Below are positions 9,276-17,363 of a DNA stretch of 64,000 nt, piece after piece. Under the pieces are notes generated by a model, which was not told where the DNA came from, made no database searches, and saw nothing but the letters and a program-made list of their open reading frames with translations. The position numbers and the translations under genes are program-made. Every line of letters begins with the position of its first letter. Positions within the stretch are counted from its first letter, which is position 1. The stretch lies in assembly GCA_015057035.1 (NCBI GenBank), contig SVFC01000003.1, positions 62,001 to 126,000 on the forward strand, written 5' to 3'. This DNA is from Lachnospiraceae bacterium (GTDB lineage: Bacteria > Bacillota > Clostridia > Lachnospirales > Lachnospiraceae).

Positions 9276-9306
9276 TTCTAAGAACAATACATAATGTATT
9301 ATTTTT

Positions 9307-9337
9307 CCAGCCACGTTCGCGCGTGGCTGGAAGTTTT
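9307..9337 (+). terminator. Terminator of the transporter gene
   Basis: CCAGCCACG and CGTGGCTGG form a 9-bp stem with loop TTCGCG, followed by AAGTTTT. Confidence 0.75.
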
Positions 9338-9371
9338 ATGTGTAGGAATTTGATTAAAATTTCTACACATA
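9337..9371. promoter_or_regulatory. Near-perfect 15-bp inverted repeat upstream of the gene at 9422
   Basis: TATGTGTAGGAATTT (9337-9351) and AAATTTCTACACATA (9357-9371) pair with a single G:T around GATTA. The right arm overlaps the expected -35 position of a TATAAT at 9386-9391, so an operator is more likely than a second terminator. Confidence 0.5.
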
Positions 9372-9421
9372 AGAGAATAATATGATATAATTATGTACAA
9401 TGAGGAAAAAGGAGAAATGCA

Positions 9422-9982
9422 ATGATTGATAATATGCTTTCAATGATAACAGGAGAATATCGACTGAGAAGTTTAAACTCCGGAGTGTTTCATAAATTAG
9501 TGGTTCGTGGAATGAATATTGAGATTAACAGTTATGAGGCTGAAGGATTGGGACGCGTATCGACTATGTGTGCTTCAGGTTTGGGTGGCCTGATAAAACG
9601 AGATGTTCTTGTAATTAGCCCTATGGAGCAGGAAGCACCGGTAATTACATATGAGCGTGTTAAGGCATTGGGCAAAGACACCTTAATGCTTACTAAGTAT
9701 GATATAGAAAAAGAGCCTGAATGTGTGAAAAAGGTTGGAAAAAAGAAACAGTCAGAGGGACTTGACAGAGAGGTGGAAAACTATCTGAGTACCTATCTGG
9801 AAGAGGTAAAACAGGCGCCACCAATCAAAGTGAAGGAACGTAAAGAACAGTTAGAAGAATTGGTAGCAAGTTTAATTCAAGGCTATCAGTTGATTTCGGA
9901 TATTTTCCTTGCAACTTACGGAATGAAGGTTACCGAGAAACTGTATCATGAGGTTTTGTTTGGAAGTAGAGAAAATCAATAG
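9422..9982 (+). CDS. Conserved hypothetical protein (186 aa)
   Basis: I do not recognise this family. The protein has no signal peptide or membrane segment. Residues 1-100 look like a compact alpha/beta domain (EYRLRSLNSGVFHKL, INSYEAEGLGRVSTMCASGLGG, VLVISPMEQEAPVITYERVKALG). A Lys-rich stretch near residue 105 leads into a helical C-terminal half (LDREVENYLSTYLEE, ERKEQLEELVASLIQGYQLISDIFLATYG). It is transcribed alone: a promoter-proximal inverted repeat lies in front and a terminator directly behind. The start has AAGGAGAAA upstream. Confidence 0.7.
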   Translation: MIDNMLSMITGEYRLRSLNSGVFHKLVVRGMNIEINSYEAEGLGRVSTMCASGLGGLIKRDVLVISPMEQEAPVITYERVKALGKDTLMLTKYDIEKEPECVKKVGKKKQSEGLDREVENYLSTYLEEVKQAPPIKVKERKEQLEELVASLIQGYQLISDIFLATYGMKVTEKLYHEVLFGSRENQ

Positions 9983-9989
9983 TTTTATG

Positions 9990-10016
9990 TGCCGTTCGAA
10001 AGAACGGCATTTTTTT
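9990..10016 (+). terminator. Intrinsic terminator
   Basis: TGCCGTTC and GAACGGCA form an 8-bp stem closed by a GAAA tetraloop, followed by T7. Confidence 0.9.
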
Positions 10017-10052
10017 GTATCACAAAGTGCATAAAAAGAAATAAAATAGGAG

Positions 10053-10107
10053 TTGACACATAATGCTATATGTCGTATAGTATGAATATAATATTATACG
10101 ACATATA
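10053..10107 (+). promoter_or_regulatory. Promoter and large palindromic operator of the padR operon
   Basis: TTGACA (10053-10058), 17 bases, TATAGT (10076-10081). Two perfect 13-bp arms, TATATGTCGTATA (10067-10079) and TATACGACATATA (10095-10107), flank a 15-base centre. The left arm covers the -10 region. The ATGT/ACAT halves resemble PadR-family operators, so autorepression by the first gene of the operon is the likely meaning. Confidence 0.75.
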
Positions 10108-10179
10108 ATATTATATGGAAAAACAGGATGCGTGAGACGAAAGATTGTAAAGAGGTTCTAATATATAAGAGGTGAGAGA

Positions 10180-10488
10180 ATGGTATTTAATACGGGTGCG
10201 GCACTTTTGGATGCAATTGTTTTAGCGGTTGTTTCCAAAGATGAACAAGGAACATATGGATATAAGATTACGCAGGATGTAAGGCAGGTACTGGATGTGT
10301 CGGAATCCACGTTATATCCGGTACTAAGAAGACTTCAGAAAGATGAATGTCTGCAAGTCTATGATATGGAGTATGCAGGTCGTAATCGCAGGTACTACAA
10401 ATTAACGGAGAAAGGCGAAGCGCAACTAAATCTGTATCGCATAGAATGGAAGAACTATTCCACAAAGATTAGTAATTTGTTTCTTTAA
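10180..10488 (+). CDS. PadR-family transcriptional regulator
   Basis: A 102-residue winged-helix protein. AIVLAVVSKDEQGTYGYKITQDV, LDVSESTLYPVLRRLQKDECL and GRNRRYYKLTEKGEAQL are the PadR signature: recognition helix, then wing. It is the short, single-domain PadR type. It starts an operon with a DUF1700 membrane protein (36 bases downstream) and a DUF4097 protein, a module common in Firmicutes and linked to envelope stress or membrane-active compounds. A 13-bp-arm palindrome overlaps its promoter, which suggests negative autoregulation. Confidence 0.9.
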   Translation: MVFNTGAALLDAIVLAVVSKDEQGTYGYKITQDVRQVLDVSESTLYPVLRRLQKDECLQVYDMEYAGRNRRYYKLTEKGEAQLNLYRIEWKNYSTKISNLFL

Positions 10489-10524
10489 AAATAGATTGAG
10501 ATGTGAAATGAGGAAGGACTGTTT

Positions 10525-11232
10525 ATGAAAAGAGATGAGTTTATCAATGAACTGGAACGATTGCTTATGGATCTTCCAGAAGGAGACAGAATGGATGCCA
10601 TCGAATATTATTACGATTATTTCGATGAAGCAGGAGTGGAAAATGAGCAGAAAGTAATCCGCGAATTGGGTTCTCCAGAGAGAGTAGCGCAGACGATTAA
10701 AGAGAACTTTAAAGCTAGTGATTATAGTGAGCCAGGAGACTACGGTGCGCCAAACGACTACGGTGCGCCAAACGACTACGGTGCGCCTGAAGAGAGAGAA
10801 AAATCCTATCAGAATCATAATGATACCAATGAGCAGTCGATTTCTACAGAGCAGGGAACAAAGTCTGAGAAGAAGACTTCCTGGATATTGATTGCTATTA
10901 TCGCGGTACTTACCTTCCCATTATGGATCGGGGTCGTGGCAGGATTGTTTGGTGGGTTGATTGGCTTAATTGCAGGCACGTTTGGAGTGGTGATTGGACT
11001 TTTGGCATCTGGATTTGGACTTGTAGTTGGAGGCCTGGCCTGCTTTGGAGCAGGTATTGCACAACTTTTCGTGACACAGTTTGAGGGGTTGGCTGTTATG
11101 GGCGTCGGAGCAATTCTTACTGCCATAGGCCTTTTGATGGTATTGTTACTTGTGTGGTTGGCGGGCAAGTGGATTCCGGCATTGGTTAAACTGATTGTGA
11201 ATGCTTGTGGCAAATTATTTCATCGTAGTTAA
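10525..11232 (+). CDS. DUF1700 (HAAS domain) membrane protein
   Basis: Residues 1-62 form the HAAS/DUF1700 helical domain (MKRDEFINELERLLMDLP, EYYYDYFDEAG, ELGSPERVAQTIKENF), a cytoplasmic domain common in PadR-linked membrane proteins. Residues 66-89 are a repeat of DYGAPN-type hexapeptides, followed by a charged linker. From about residue 117, four Gly/Val-rich hydrophobic segments span the membrane. The protein probably passes an envelope signal or tunes the PadR regulon; the mechanism is unknown. It lies between padR and the DUF4097 gene with short gaps. Confidence 0.85.
   Translation: MKRDEFINELERLLMDLPEGDRMDAIEYYYDYFDEAGVENEQKVIRELGSPERVAQTIKENFKASDYSEPGDYGAPNDYGAPNDYGAPEEREKSYQNHNDTNEQSISTEQGTKSEKKTSWILIAIIAVLTFPLWIGVVAGLFGGLIGLIAGTFGVVIGLLASGFGLVVGGLACFGAGIAQLFVTQFEGLAVMGVGAILTAIGLLMVLLLVWLAGKWIPALVKLIVNACGKLFHRS
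10720..10791 (+). repeat. 18-bp in-frame tandem repeat
   Basis: Four consecutive 18-base units encode DYSEPG, DYGAPN, DYGAPN, DYGAPE. Units two and three (10738-10773) are identical at the DNA level and unit four differs only at its end, so the array is recent and prone to length change. Confidence 0.9.
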
Positions 11233-11244
11233 GGGGGTATGGAA

Positions 11245-12009
11245 ATGAAGATATTTACAAAAATTATGTTAATCGCCTCTGGCATAATGGCTGCGATTGG
11301 TGTGGTGTGTATTGTTATTGCATGCAGTATGGGCTTAAACTGGGGCAATTTTAAAACTCTTTTAAGTGAAGGGAAGTTTTCTATTAATATTGAAAATGGT
11401 TTTTTCGGAATTCATCTAGGTGATGACGATGAGATTAGTAATGAGACATATTATGTTTCAGATGAAATTGTGGATCTGACTGTGCAGTATGGCGCTGGAG
11501 AATTAGAAATTATGTATGGTGACGTGGAACAGATTCAGATTGAGACCAAAGATGTGATTAATTTTTCTGTGGAAGTAGATGGAAAAAATCTTCTCATCGC
11601 TGCAGACCTTGGAGCAAATAATCGTGGAGATTCGTCTTTGAAAATTGTTTTGCCAAAAGATATTCAATTGGCTAATGCGACATTGGTATTAGGTGCTAGT
11701 GCTGCAAAGGTAGCAGATTTGAGAGTGGTCTGTATGAACATTGAAGTTGGTGCAGGTCAGGCAACTCTGAAAAATATAGATTTGAAATATCTGGAGGCAG
11801 AAGTAGGAGTTGGTGCGCTTTTAATGGAACTTGTTGGAAAGCAGTCAGAGTACAGCTATAACGTAGATTGTGGCATTGGCGCAGTGACCATTGGAAGCAA
11901 TACCTATGGCGGATTGGGTGCAGAAACCAGCGTGAAAGTAGACAATGCAGTTGGTCAGATTGATGTAGACTGCGGCATTGGAGAAGTAAAAATTACATTT
12001 ACAGAATAA
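11245..12009 (+). CDS. DUF4097-family beta-repeat protein with N-terminal membrane anchor
   Basis: The N-terminus has one membrane helix (about residues 6-28). The rest alternates short beta strands with Gly-rich turns (VDLTVQYGAGELEIMYGD, LVLGASAAKVADLRV, EVGAGQATLKNIDLKYLE, DCGIGAVTIGS, DCGIGEVKITF), the right-handed repeat pattern of DUF4097. The domain should lie outside the membrane. I prefer the ATG at 11245, 7 bases after AAGGGGG, to the one at 11239. It is the last gene of the padR-DUF1700-DUF4097 operon, ended by a terminator. Function is unproven; relatives are placed in envelope-stress sensing. Confidence 0.82.
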   Translation: MKIFTKIMLIASGIMAAIGVVCIVIACSMGLNWGNFKTLLSEGKFSINIENGFFGIHLGDDDEISNETYYVSDEIVDLTVQYGAGELEIMYGDVEQIQIETKDVINFSVEVDGKNLLIAADLGANNRGDSSLKIVLPKDIQLANATLVLGASAAKVADLRVVCMNIEVGAGQATLKNIDLKYLEAEVGVGALLMELVGKQSEYSYNVDCGIGAVTIGSNTYGGLGAETSVKVDNAVGQIDVDCGIGEVKITFTE

Positions 12010-12030
12010 AAAACATAATATACGAAAAAA

Positions 12031-12078
12031 CAGACTGTTCGAGATGCTGAAAAAAGCATTTTGCGACAGTCTTTTTTG
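12031..12078 (+). terminator. Terminator of the padR operon
   Basis: AGACTGT (12032) pairs with ACAGTCT (12066-12072); an inner ATGCT/AGCAT stem is present and T6 follows. Confidence 0.8.
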
Positions 12079-12107
12079 TTGAAATGAAAGTTCTTTTATG
12101 CCATAAT
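12079..12107 (+). promoter_or_regulatory. Candidate promoter of the aminopeptidase P gene
   Basis: TTGAAA, 17 bases, CATAAT, starting directly after the preceding terminator and 80 bases before the start. Confidence 0.5.
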
Positions 12108-12186
12108 GAAAAGTGGCTATTTATTTCTTTTTTCCGTGTAAAACCGGTGCGAGAAATTTATAAATAAAGAAGTTGAGGAAGAGATT

Positions 12187-13968
12187 ATGATACCAAGTAG
12201 ATTGCAGGCATTAAGACAGGAAATGGCGAAGAGAAACATTTCCGTATACATCGTTCCTACCGCAGATTTTCACGAATCTGAATATGTAGGAAGCTATTTT
12301 AAAGCAAGAAAATACATTACTGGTTTCACAGGTTCAGCAGGAACAGCAGTGATTACTATGACAGAAGCTGGCCTTTGGACAGATGGCAGATACTTTATCC
12401 AGGCGGCAGAACAGTTAGAAGGCACTACCGTAACTCTCTACAAGATGGGGGAAGAAGGTGTACCAACGGTAGATGAATATGTGGAAAAAGCATTACAGGA
12501 AGGTCAGATTATCGGTTTTGACGGTCGTGTGGTCAATAACACCTGGGGCAAGAAACTTTCTGAAATTGCGGAAAAGAAGAATGGCAAGTTAGCGGTAGAT
12601 GAAGATTTAATTGACCTTATCTGGACAGACAGACCAGAACTTTCTAAGGAGCCAGTGCGTATTCTTGGGGTAGAGCACACTGGAAAAACGGTCACAGAAA
12701 AACTTACAGAAATTAGAAATGTTATGACAGAAAAAGGTGCAGATATTCACCTTCTTACTTCACTGTATGATATCGCATGGCTTCTCAATGTCCGTGGCAA
12801 TGACATCAGTTATGTACCAGTGGTATTGTCTTATCTTGCCCTTACCAAAGAAGAATGTATCTGGTTTGTGCAGGAAGAAGTAGTAACTGAGGAAGTTGCA
12901 GCTTACCTGACAGAAAACCATATTATTGCAAAGCCATATAACGATTTTTATGAATATGTAAAGACAATCAATGCAGATGCAACAGTACTGATGAATCAGT
13001 CAGTAGTAAATTATCGCATCTGTAACAGTCTTCCAGAAACAGTGAAGATTATTGATGAATTAGATCCAAGCGTTTTCATGAAATCTAAGAAAAATGAAGT
13101 AGAACTGGAAAATACCAGACGCGCACACCTCAAAGATGCCGTTGCAATGTGTAAATTCATGTATTGGCTTAAGACAAATGTGGGTAAAATACCTATGACA
13201 GAGATTTCTGCTTCGGACTATTTGGAAGGATTAAGAAGACAGCAGGAAGGATGTTTTGATTTAAGCTTCGATACTATTTGTGGATATGCAGCCCATGGTG
13301 CAATTGTTCACTATGCTGCCACACCAGAAACAGATGTGGAGATTAAACCAGAAGGTCTCTTGCTGGTGGATTCCGGCGGACAGTATTTGGAGGGAACTAC
13401 AGACATAACTAGAACCTTCGCTATGGGTCCAGTAACACAGGAGATGAAGACCAACTTTACCAGAGTGCTTCGTTCCAATATGCATCTGGCAAATGCCAGA
13501 TTCCTCTATGGATGTAGCGGTGTGAACCTGGATGTTCTTGCTCGCCAGCCATTGTGGGAAGCAAACCTTGACTATAAACATGGTACAGGCCATGGTGTTG
13601 GGCATATTCTGAATGTTCACGAAGGACCAAATGGCTTCCACTGGGGGCGTAAGGCTTATGTATACCCATTAGAAGAAGGAATGATTACCACAGACGAACC
13701 AGGAATCTATATTGAAGGACAGTATGGAATTCGTCTGGAAAATGAATTGATTTGTCGCAAGGGCGAGAAGAATGAATATGGTCAGTTTATGTATTTTGAG
13801 CCAATCACCTTCGTGCCAATGGATTTAGATGCCGTTGACGCAAGTCAGTTAAATGAAACAGAGAAGAAATATCTGAATGATTATCACAAAGCAGTATATG
13901 AGAAAGTGGCTCCATTCCTTAGCGAGGAAGAGGCAGAATGGCTTAAAGAATACACCAGAGCCATCTAA
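12187..13968 (+). CDS. Xaa-Pro aminopeptidase (M24B, aminopeptidase P)
   Basis: A 593-residue cytoplasmic metallopeptidase of the long, three-domain aminopeptidase P type; it removes an N-terminal residue that precedes proline. Two creatinase-like domains (residues 1-300; GFTGSAGTAVI and LWTDGRYFIQA) precede the pita-bread catalytic domain. The metal ligands are in order: Asp in LLVDSGG (about 395), Asp in TTDITRTF (about 405), His in GTGHGVGH (about 470), Glu in DEPGIYIEG (about 504) and Glu in RLENELI (about 518), so the enzyme should be active with two Mn2+ or similar. GAGG lies upstream of the start. No terminator separates it from polA, 66 bases on. Confidence 0.92.
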   Translation: MIPSRLQALRQEMAKRNISVYIVPTADFHESEYVGSYFKARKYITGFTGSAGTAVITMTEAGLWTDGRYFIQAAEQLEGTTVTLYKMGEEGVPTVDEYVEKALQEGQIIGFDGRVVNNTWGKKLSEIAEKKNGKLAVDEDLIDLIWTDRPELSKEPVRILGVEHTGKTVTEKLTEIRNVMTEKGADIHLLTSLYDIAWLLNVRGNDISYVPVVLSYLALTKEECIWFVQEEVVTEEVAAYLTENHIIAKPYNDFYEYVKTINADATVLMNQSVVNYRICNSLPETVKIIDELDPSVFMKSKKNEVELENTRRAHLKDAVAMCKFMYWLKTNVGKIPMTEISASDYLEGLRRQQEGCFDLSFDTICGYAAHGAIVHYAATPETDVEIKPEGLLLVDSGGQYLEGTTDITRTFAMGPVTQEMKTNFTRVLRSNMHLANARFLYGCSGVNLDVLARQPLWEANLDYKHGTGHGVGHILNVHEGPNGFHWGRKAYVYPLEEGMITTDEPGIYIEGQYGIRLENELICRKGEKNEYGQFMYFEPITFVPMDLDAVDASQLNETEKKYLNDYHKAVYEKVAPFLSEEEAEWLKEYTRAI

Positions 13969-14034
13969 TTCGGCCTATGCTGTAATAAAGTGTGATGACA
14001 AATTAGTAGAAATAATAGAAAAAGAGGTTTTTTC

Positions 14035-16749
14035 ATGAGCGAAAAACTAGTTCTTATCGATGGACACAGTATTTTAAATAGAGCATTTTATGGTTTGCCA
14101 GACCTGACCAATTCCCAGGGACTTCATACCAATGCGGTTTATGGTTTTTTGAATATTCTGTTCAAAATCTTAGAAGAAGAAAAACCAAACTATCTTGCAG
14201 TAGCTTTTGATGTAAAGCATCCAACCTTCCGTCACAATATGTTCGACGGATATAAGGGGACCCGTAAGCCAATGGCGGAAGAACTCCGTCAACAGGTTCC
14301 GATGATGAAAGAAATGCTGCAAGCGATGGGTGTGACCATTGTAGAATTACCAGGCTACGAAGCGGATGACCTGTTGGGAACTCTCTCTTGTATGGGTGAG
14401 GCTCGTGGAATGGAAGTGTCTGTGGTGTCTGGAGACCGTGACTTGTTACAGCTGGCAACGGAGCACGTTCAGATTCGCATTCCAAAGACCAAGAAAACGG
14501 GAACAGAGATTGAGAACTACTATGCCAAGGATGTACAGGAGCGTTATCTTGTGACTCCAAAGCAGTTTATTGATGTAAAAGCTTTAATGGGTGATACCTC
14601 GGATAACATTCCAGGAGTAGAGGGCATTGGCGAGAAAACTGCCACTACCCTGATTGCCCAGTACGGAAGCATTGAAGAAGTCCATGCACATGCAGATGAG
14701 GTAAAACCACCTCGCGCTTCCAAGAACATTGTGGAATTCTGGGATATGGCAGTGATGAGTAAAACTCTTGCTACCATTATTACCGATGCACCTGTGGCGG
14801 ATGAACCAGTGTCTTTCACTTTTGAAAAAGCACGTTTGGATGGAATAGAATCTCTTTACACAGAAGAAGCATATCGTATGTGTAAGCAGTTGGAGTTTAA
14901 GAATCTTTTGGCTCGTTTTACGGTGGAAGCACCTAAGAGCAATGTAGAGGATAGTTTTGCTTCCATTCGTGATAAAAAAGAAGTGGAGCGCATTTTCCAT
15001 GAAATCCAAGGAAAAGACGTGGCATTTACCATTGTTCCATCAGGAAACGTAGGTGACAATATTGAAGCAGATGGACAGATTAGCCTGTTTTCCATGGGAG
15101 AAACTGAAAAAATCACAGCCCTTGCGTTGGCCCATGGGGATGACCATATCTATTACATTTCTACAGGAAGAGATGTAACGGGAACATGGCTCCTTGAGGA
15201 AATGAAAAAGGCACAGGTGAATACCTGGATTGCTATGGATTTAAAAACTCAATTAGGATATATGGAGTTTGCAAAAAATTACGATTCCGCTAAAAATTGG
15301 GATGCGTATGAACAGATTAGAAAGAATTTCTTTGATGTAACGGTGGCAGCATATCTTTTGAATCCAATCAAGGGAGAATATCCATTTGACGATATTGCCA
15401 AGGATTATCTGGGGATGATGGTGCCTGCAGAAAAGGAATTAAAGGAAGATGAGTGCAAGCTTGCCTGCTACAAGACTTACGTGGCATGGAAAGCAAAGTC
15501 TGTGCTGTTGGAAAATTTACAGGAACAGGGCATGGACAAACTCTTTTACGATATGGAAATGCCACTGGTATTTGTATTGTATGACATGGAGCAGGAAGGC
15601 ATCTGTATTGATGCCAAAGCCCTGAAGGAATATGGCAGTCAGTTGGAAGGCTCTATCGTAGAATTAGAAAAACGCATTCACGAGCAGGCGGGAGAAGAGT
15701 TTAACATTAACTCGCCAAAACAGTTAGGAGTAATCCTTTTCGAGAAGTTGGAACTTCCAAATGGTAAGAAAACCAAGACTGGTTATTCCACATCGGCAGA
15801 TGTGTTAGAAGGCTTGGCGGGGGAATATCCAATCGTAGCGGATATCTTGGAATATAGACAGCTTAGCAAACTGAAATCCACCTATGCAGATGGATTGGCT
15901 AACTTCATTGATGAAAAGGGTAAGATTCATACCAGTTTTAATCAGACGATTACTGCCACAGGACGACTGAGCAGTACAGAACCAAACTTACAGAATATTC
16001 CAATTCGAATTGAATTGGGAAGATTGATTCGTAAAGTATTCCATCCAGAAAATGGCAATGTGTTTGTGGATTCAGACTATTCCCAGATTGAACTTCGTAT
16101 TTTGGCTCACATGTCTGGGGACGAGAGATTAATCGAAGCTTACAATAGTGGACAGGATATTCACAGTACCACTGCTTCACAGGTGTTTAATGTGCCATTG
16201 GAGGAGGTTACACCAGAACTTCGTCGCAATGCAAAAGCCGTAAACTTTGGTATTGTATATGGAATCAGTGCCTTTGGATTAAGCCAGGATTTGAAGATTG
16301 GTAGAAAAGAAGCACAGGAATACATTGACCGCTATTTTGCGACTTATCCTAAGATTAAGGAGTTTATCGATAAAACTGTTGCAGATGCCAAGGAAACCGG
16401 CAAGACCTCTACCATTTATGGCAGAATTCGTCCAATTCCAGAATTGACCTCCAGCAACTTTATGCAGCGTCAATTTGGAGAACGTGTGGCAATGAATGCT
16501 CCAATTCAGGGAACTGCAGCAGATATAATTAAGATTGCAATGATTCGTGTTCATGACAGACTGATTCGCGAAGGCTTTGCCTCAAGACTGATTCTGCAAG
16601 TGCACGATGAACTTTTAATCGAAACAAAAGAATCAGAAAAAGATGCTGTCATCGCACTTTTGGAAGAAGAAATGCACAAAGCATCTGACTTGAAAGTGTC
16701 CTTGGAGGTGGGAACCGCCTGGGGATATAACTGGTATGATGCACATTAA
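14035..16749 (+). CDS. polA: DNA polymerase I
   Basis: At 904 aa the protein has the normal three parts. The N-terminal 5'-3' exonuclease is intact (LVLIDGHSILNRAFYG, YEADDLLGTL, VSGDRDLLQL, DTSDNIPGVEGIGEKTA). The middle 3'-5' exonuclease region (about 300-480) lacks the expected first D-x-E metal motif and is probably inactive, as in Bacillus and Thermus Pol I. The polymerase domain has motif A (DSDYSQIELRILAHMSGD, about 678), motif B (RRNAKAVNFGIVYGIS, about 730) and motif C (QVHDELLIE, about 855). It fills gaps in repair and removes Okazaki primers. It starts a tight operon with coaE, an FtsA-like gene and walJ. Confidence 0.97.
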   Translation: MSEKLVLIDGHSILNRAFYGLPDLTNSQGLHTNAVYGFLNILFKILEEEKPNYLAVAFDVKHPTFRHNMFDGYKGTRKPMAEELRQQVPMMKEMLQAMGVTIVELPGYEADDLLGTLSCMGEARGMEVSVVSGDRDLLQLATEHVQIRIPKTKKTGTEIENYYAKDVQERYLVTPKQFIDVKALMGDTSDNIPGVEGIGEKTATTLIAQYGSIEEVHAHADEVKPPRASKNIVEFWDMAVMSKTLATIITDAPVADEPVSFTFEKARLDGIESLYTEEAYRMCKQLEFKNLLARFTVEAPKSNVEDSFASIRDKKEVERIFHEIQGKDVAFTIVPSGNVGDNIEADGQISLFSMGETEKITALALAHGDDHIYYISTGRDVTGTWLLEEMKKAQVNTWIAMDLKTQLGYMEFAKNYDSAKNWDAYEQIRKNFFDVTVAAYLLNPIKGEYPFDDIAKDYLGMMVPAEKELKEDECKLACYKTYVAWKAKSVLLENLQEQGMDKLFYDMEMPLVFVLYDMEQEGICIDAKALKEYGSQLEGSIVELEKRIHEQAGEEFNINSPKQLGVILFEKLELPNGKKTKTGYSTSADVLEGLAGEYPIVADILEYRQLSKLKSTYADGLANFIDEKGKIHTSFNQTITATGRLSSTEPNLQNIPIRIELGRLIRKVFHPENGNVFVDSDYSQIELRILAHMSGDERLIEAYNSGQDIHSTTASQVFNVPLEEVTPELRRNAKAVNFGIVYGISAFGLSQDLKIGRKEAQEYIDRYFATYPKIKEFIDKTVADAKETGKTSTIYGRIRPIPELTSSNFMQRQFGERVAMNAPIQGTAADIIKIAMIRVHDRLIREGFASRLILQVHDELLIETKESEKDAVIALLEEEMHKASDLKVSLEVGTAWGYNWYDAH

Positions 16750-16757
16750 GGAGTAAT

Positions 16758-17363
16758 ATGAGGTTTATCGGAATCACAGGAGGCGTAGGAGCTGGGAAAT
16801 CAGCCATTCTAGCCTATTTAGCAGAAAAACCGAATACAAGGGTAATGCTGGCAGATGAGATTGCTCATAAGCTGATGGAACCTGGAACAGATTGTTATAA
16901 GCAGATTGTAGAGCGGTTTCAGGATGAGGATATTTTTCAGGAGAACGGCCCGTTTCACCGTGGCAAGCTAGCAACTGTGATTTTTTCCAATGAGGAAAAA
17001 AGGGAAGCTATGAATGCCATTGTACATCCTGCAGTTAAGGACTATGTACAGCGTGTTTTCCAACAGGAGAAGCAAAAAGGGCAGCTGGAACTGTTGGTTT
17101 TAGAAGCAGCATTGCTAATCGAAGAAGATTATGGTGCAATCTGCGATGAACTTTGGTATATTTATACCAGTGAGGAAAATCGGAGGGCTCGTTTGAAGGC
17201 GTCCAGAGGATATTCCGATGAAAAAATAGATAGTATTTTTAACAGTCAGTTGAGTGAAGCACAGTTTCGTGCAGGAACCCAGGTGACAATTGACAACAAT
17301 GGTGATTTGGAAGAAACCTTCCGACAGATAGAAAATGCTTTAAGGAGAGAAGCAAATGAGTAA
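16758..17363 (+). CDS. coaE: Dephospho-CoA kinase
   Basis: A 201-residue P-loop kinase that phosphorylates the 3'-hydroxyl of dephospho-CoA in the last step of CoA synthesis. GITGGVGAGKS at residues 5-15 is the ATP-binding loop and MLADEIAHKLMEPG the substrate-site segment; SRGYSDEKIDSIFNSQLSE is the lid region. AAGGAG precedes the start, 8 bases after polA; a polA-coaE pair is common in Firmicutes. Its last 8 bases overlap the next gene. Confidence 0.95.
   Translation: MRFIGITGGVGAGKSAILAYLAEKPNTRVMLADEIAHKLMEPGTDCYKQIVERFQDEDIFQENGPFHRGKLATVIFSNEEKREAMNAIVHPAVKDYVQRVFQQEKQKGQLELLVLEAALLIEEDYGAICDELWYIYTSEENRRARLKASRGYSDEKIDSIFNSQLSEAQFRAGTQVTIDNNGDLEETFRQIENALRREANE

Noticed and set aside
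9991-10008. GTTC...GAAC dyad after the gene at 9422 as a LexA-like site
   Set aside because: The order of half-sites is wrong for LexA and it is a typical GAAA-capped terminator with T7.
10738-10791. Three near-identical 18-base units, at first sight a mini CRISPR or satellite
   Set aside because: Units are adjacent without spacers, keep the reading frame of the DUF1700 gene and encode DYGAPN hexapeptides; recorded as an in-frame tandem repeat.
10426-10818. Minus-strand open frame opposite padR and the start of the DUF1700 gene
   Set aside because: It mirrors the plus-strand genes and its V/T/W-rich repeats come from the opposite strand of the tandem repeat; no ribosome site.
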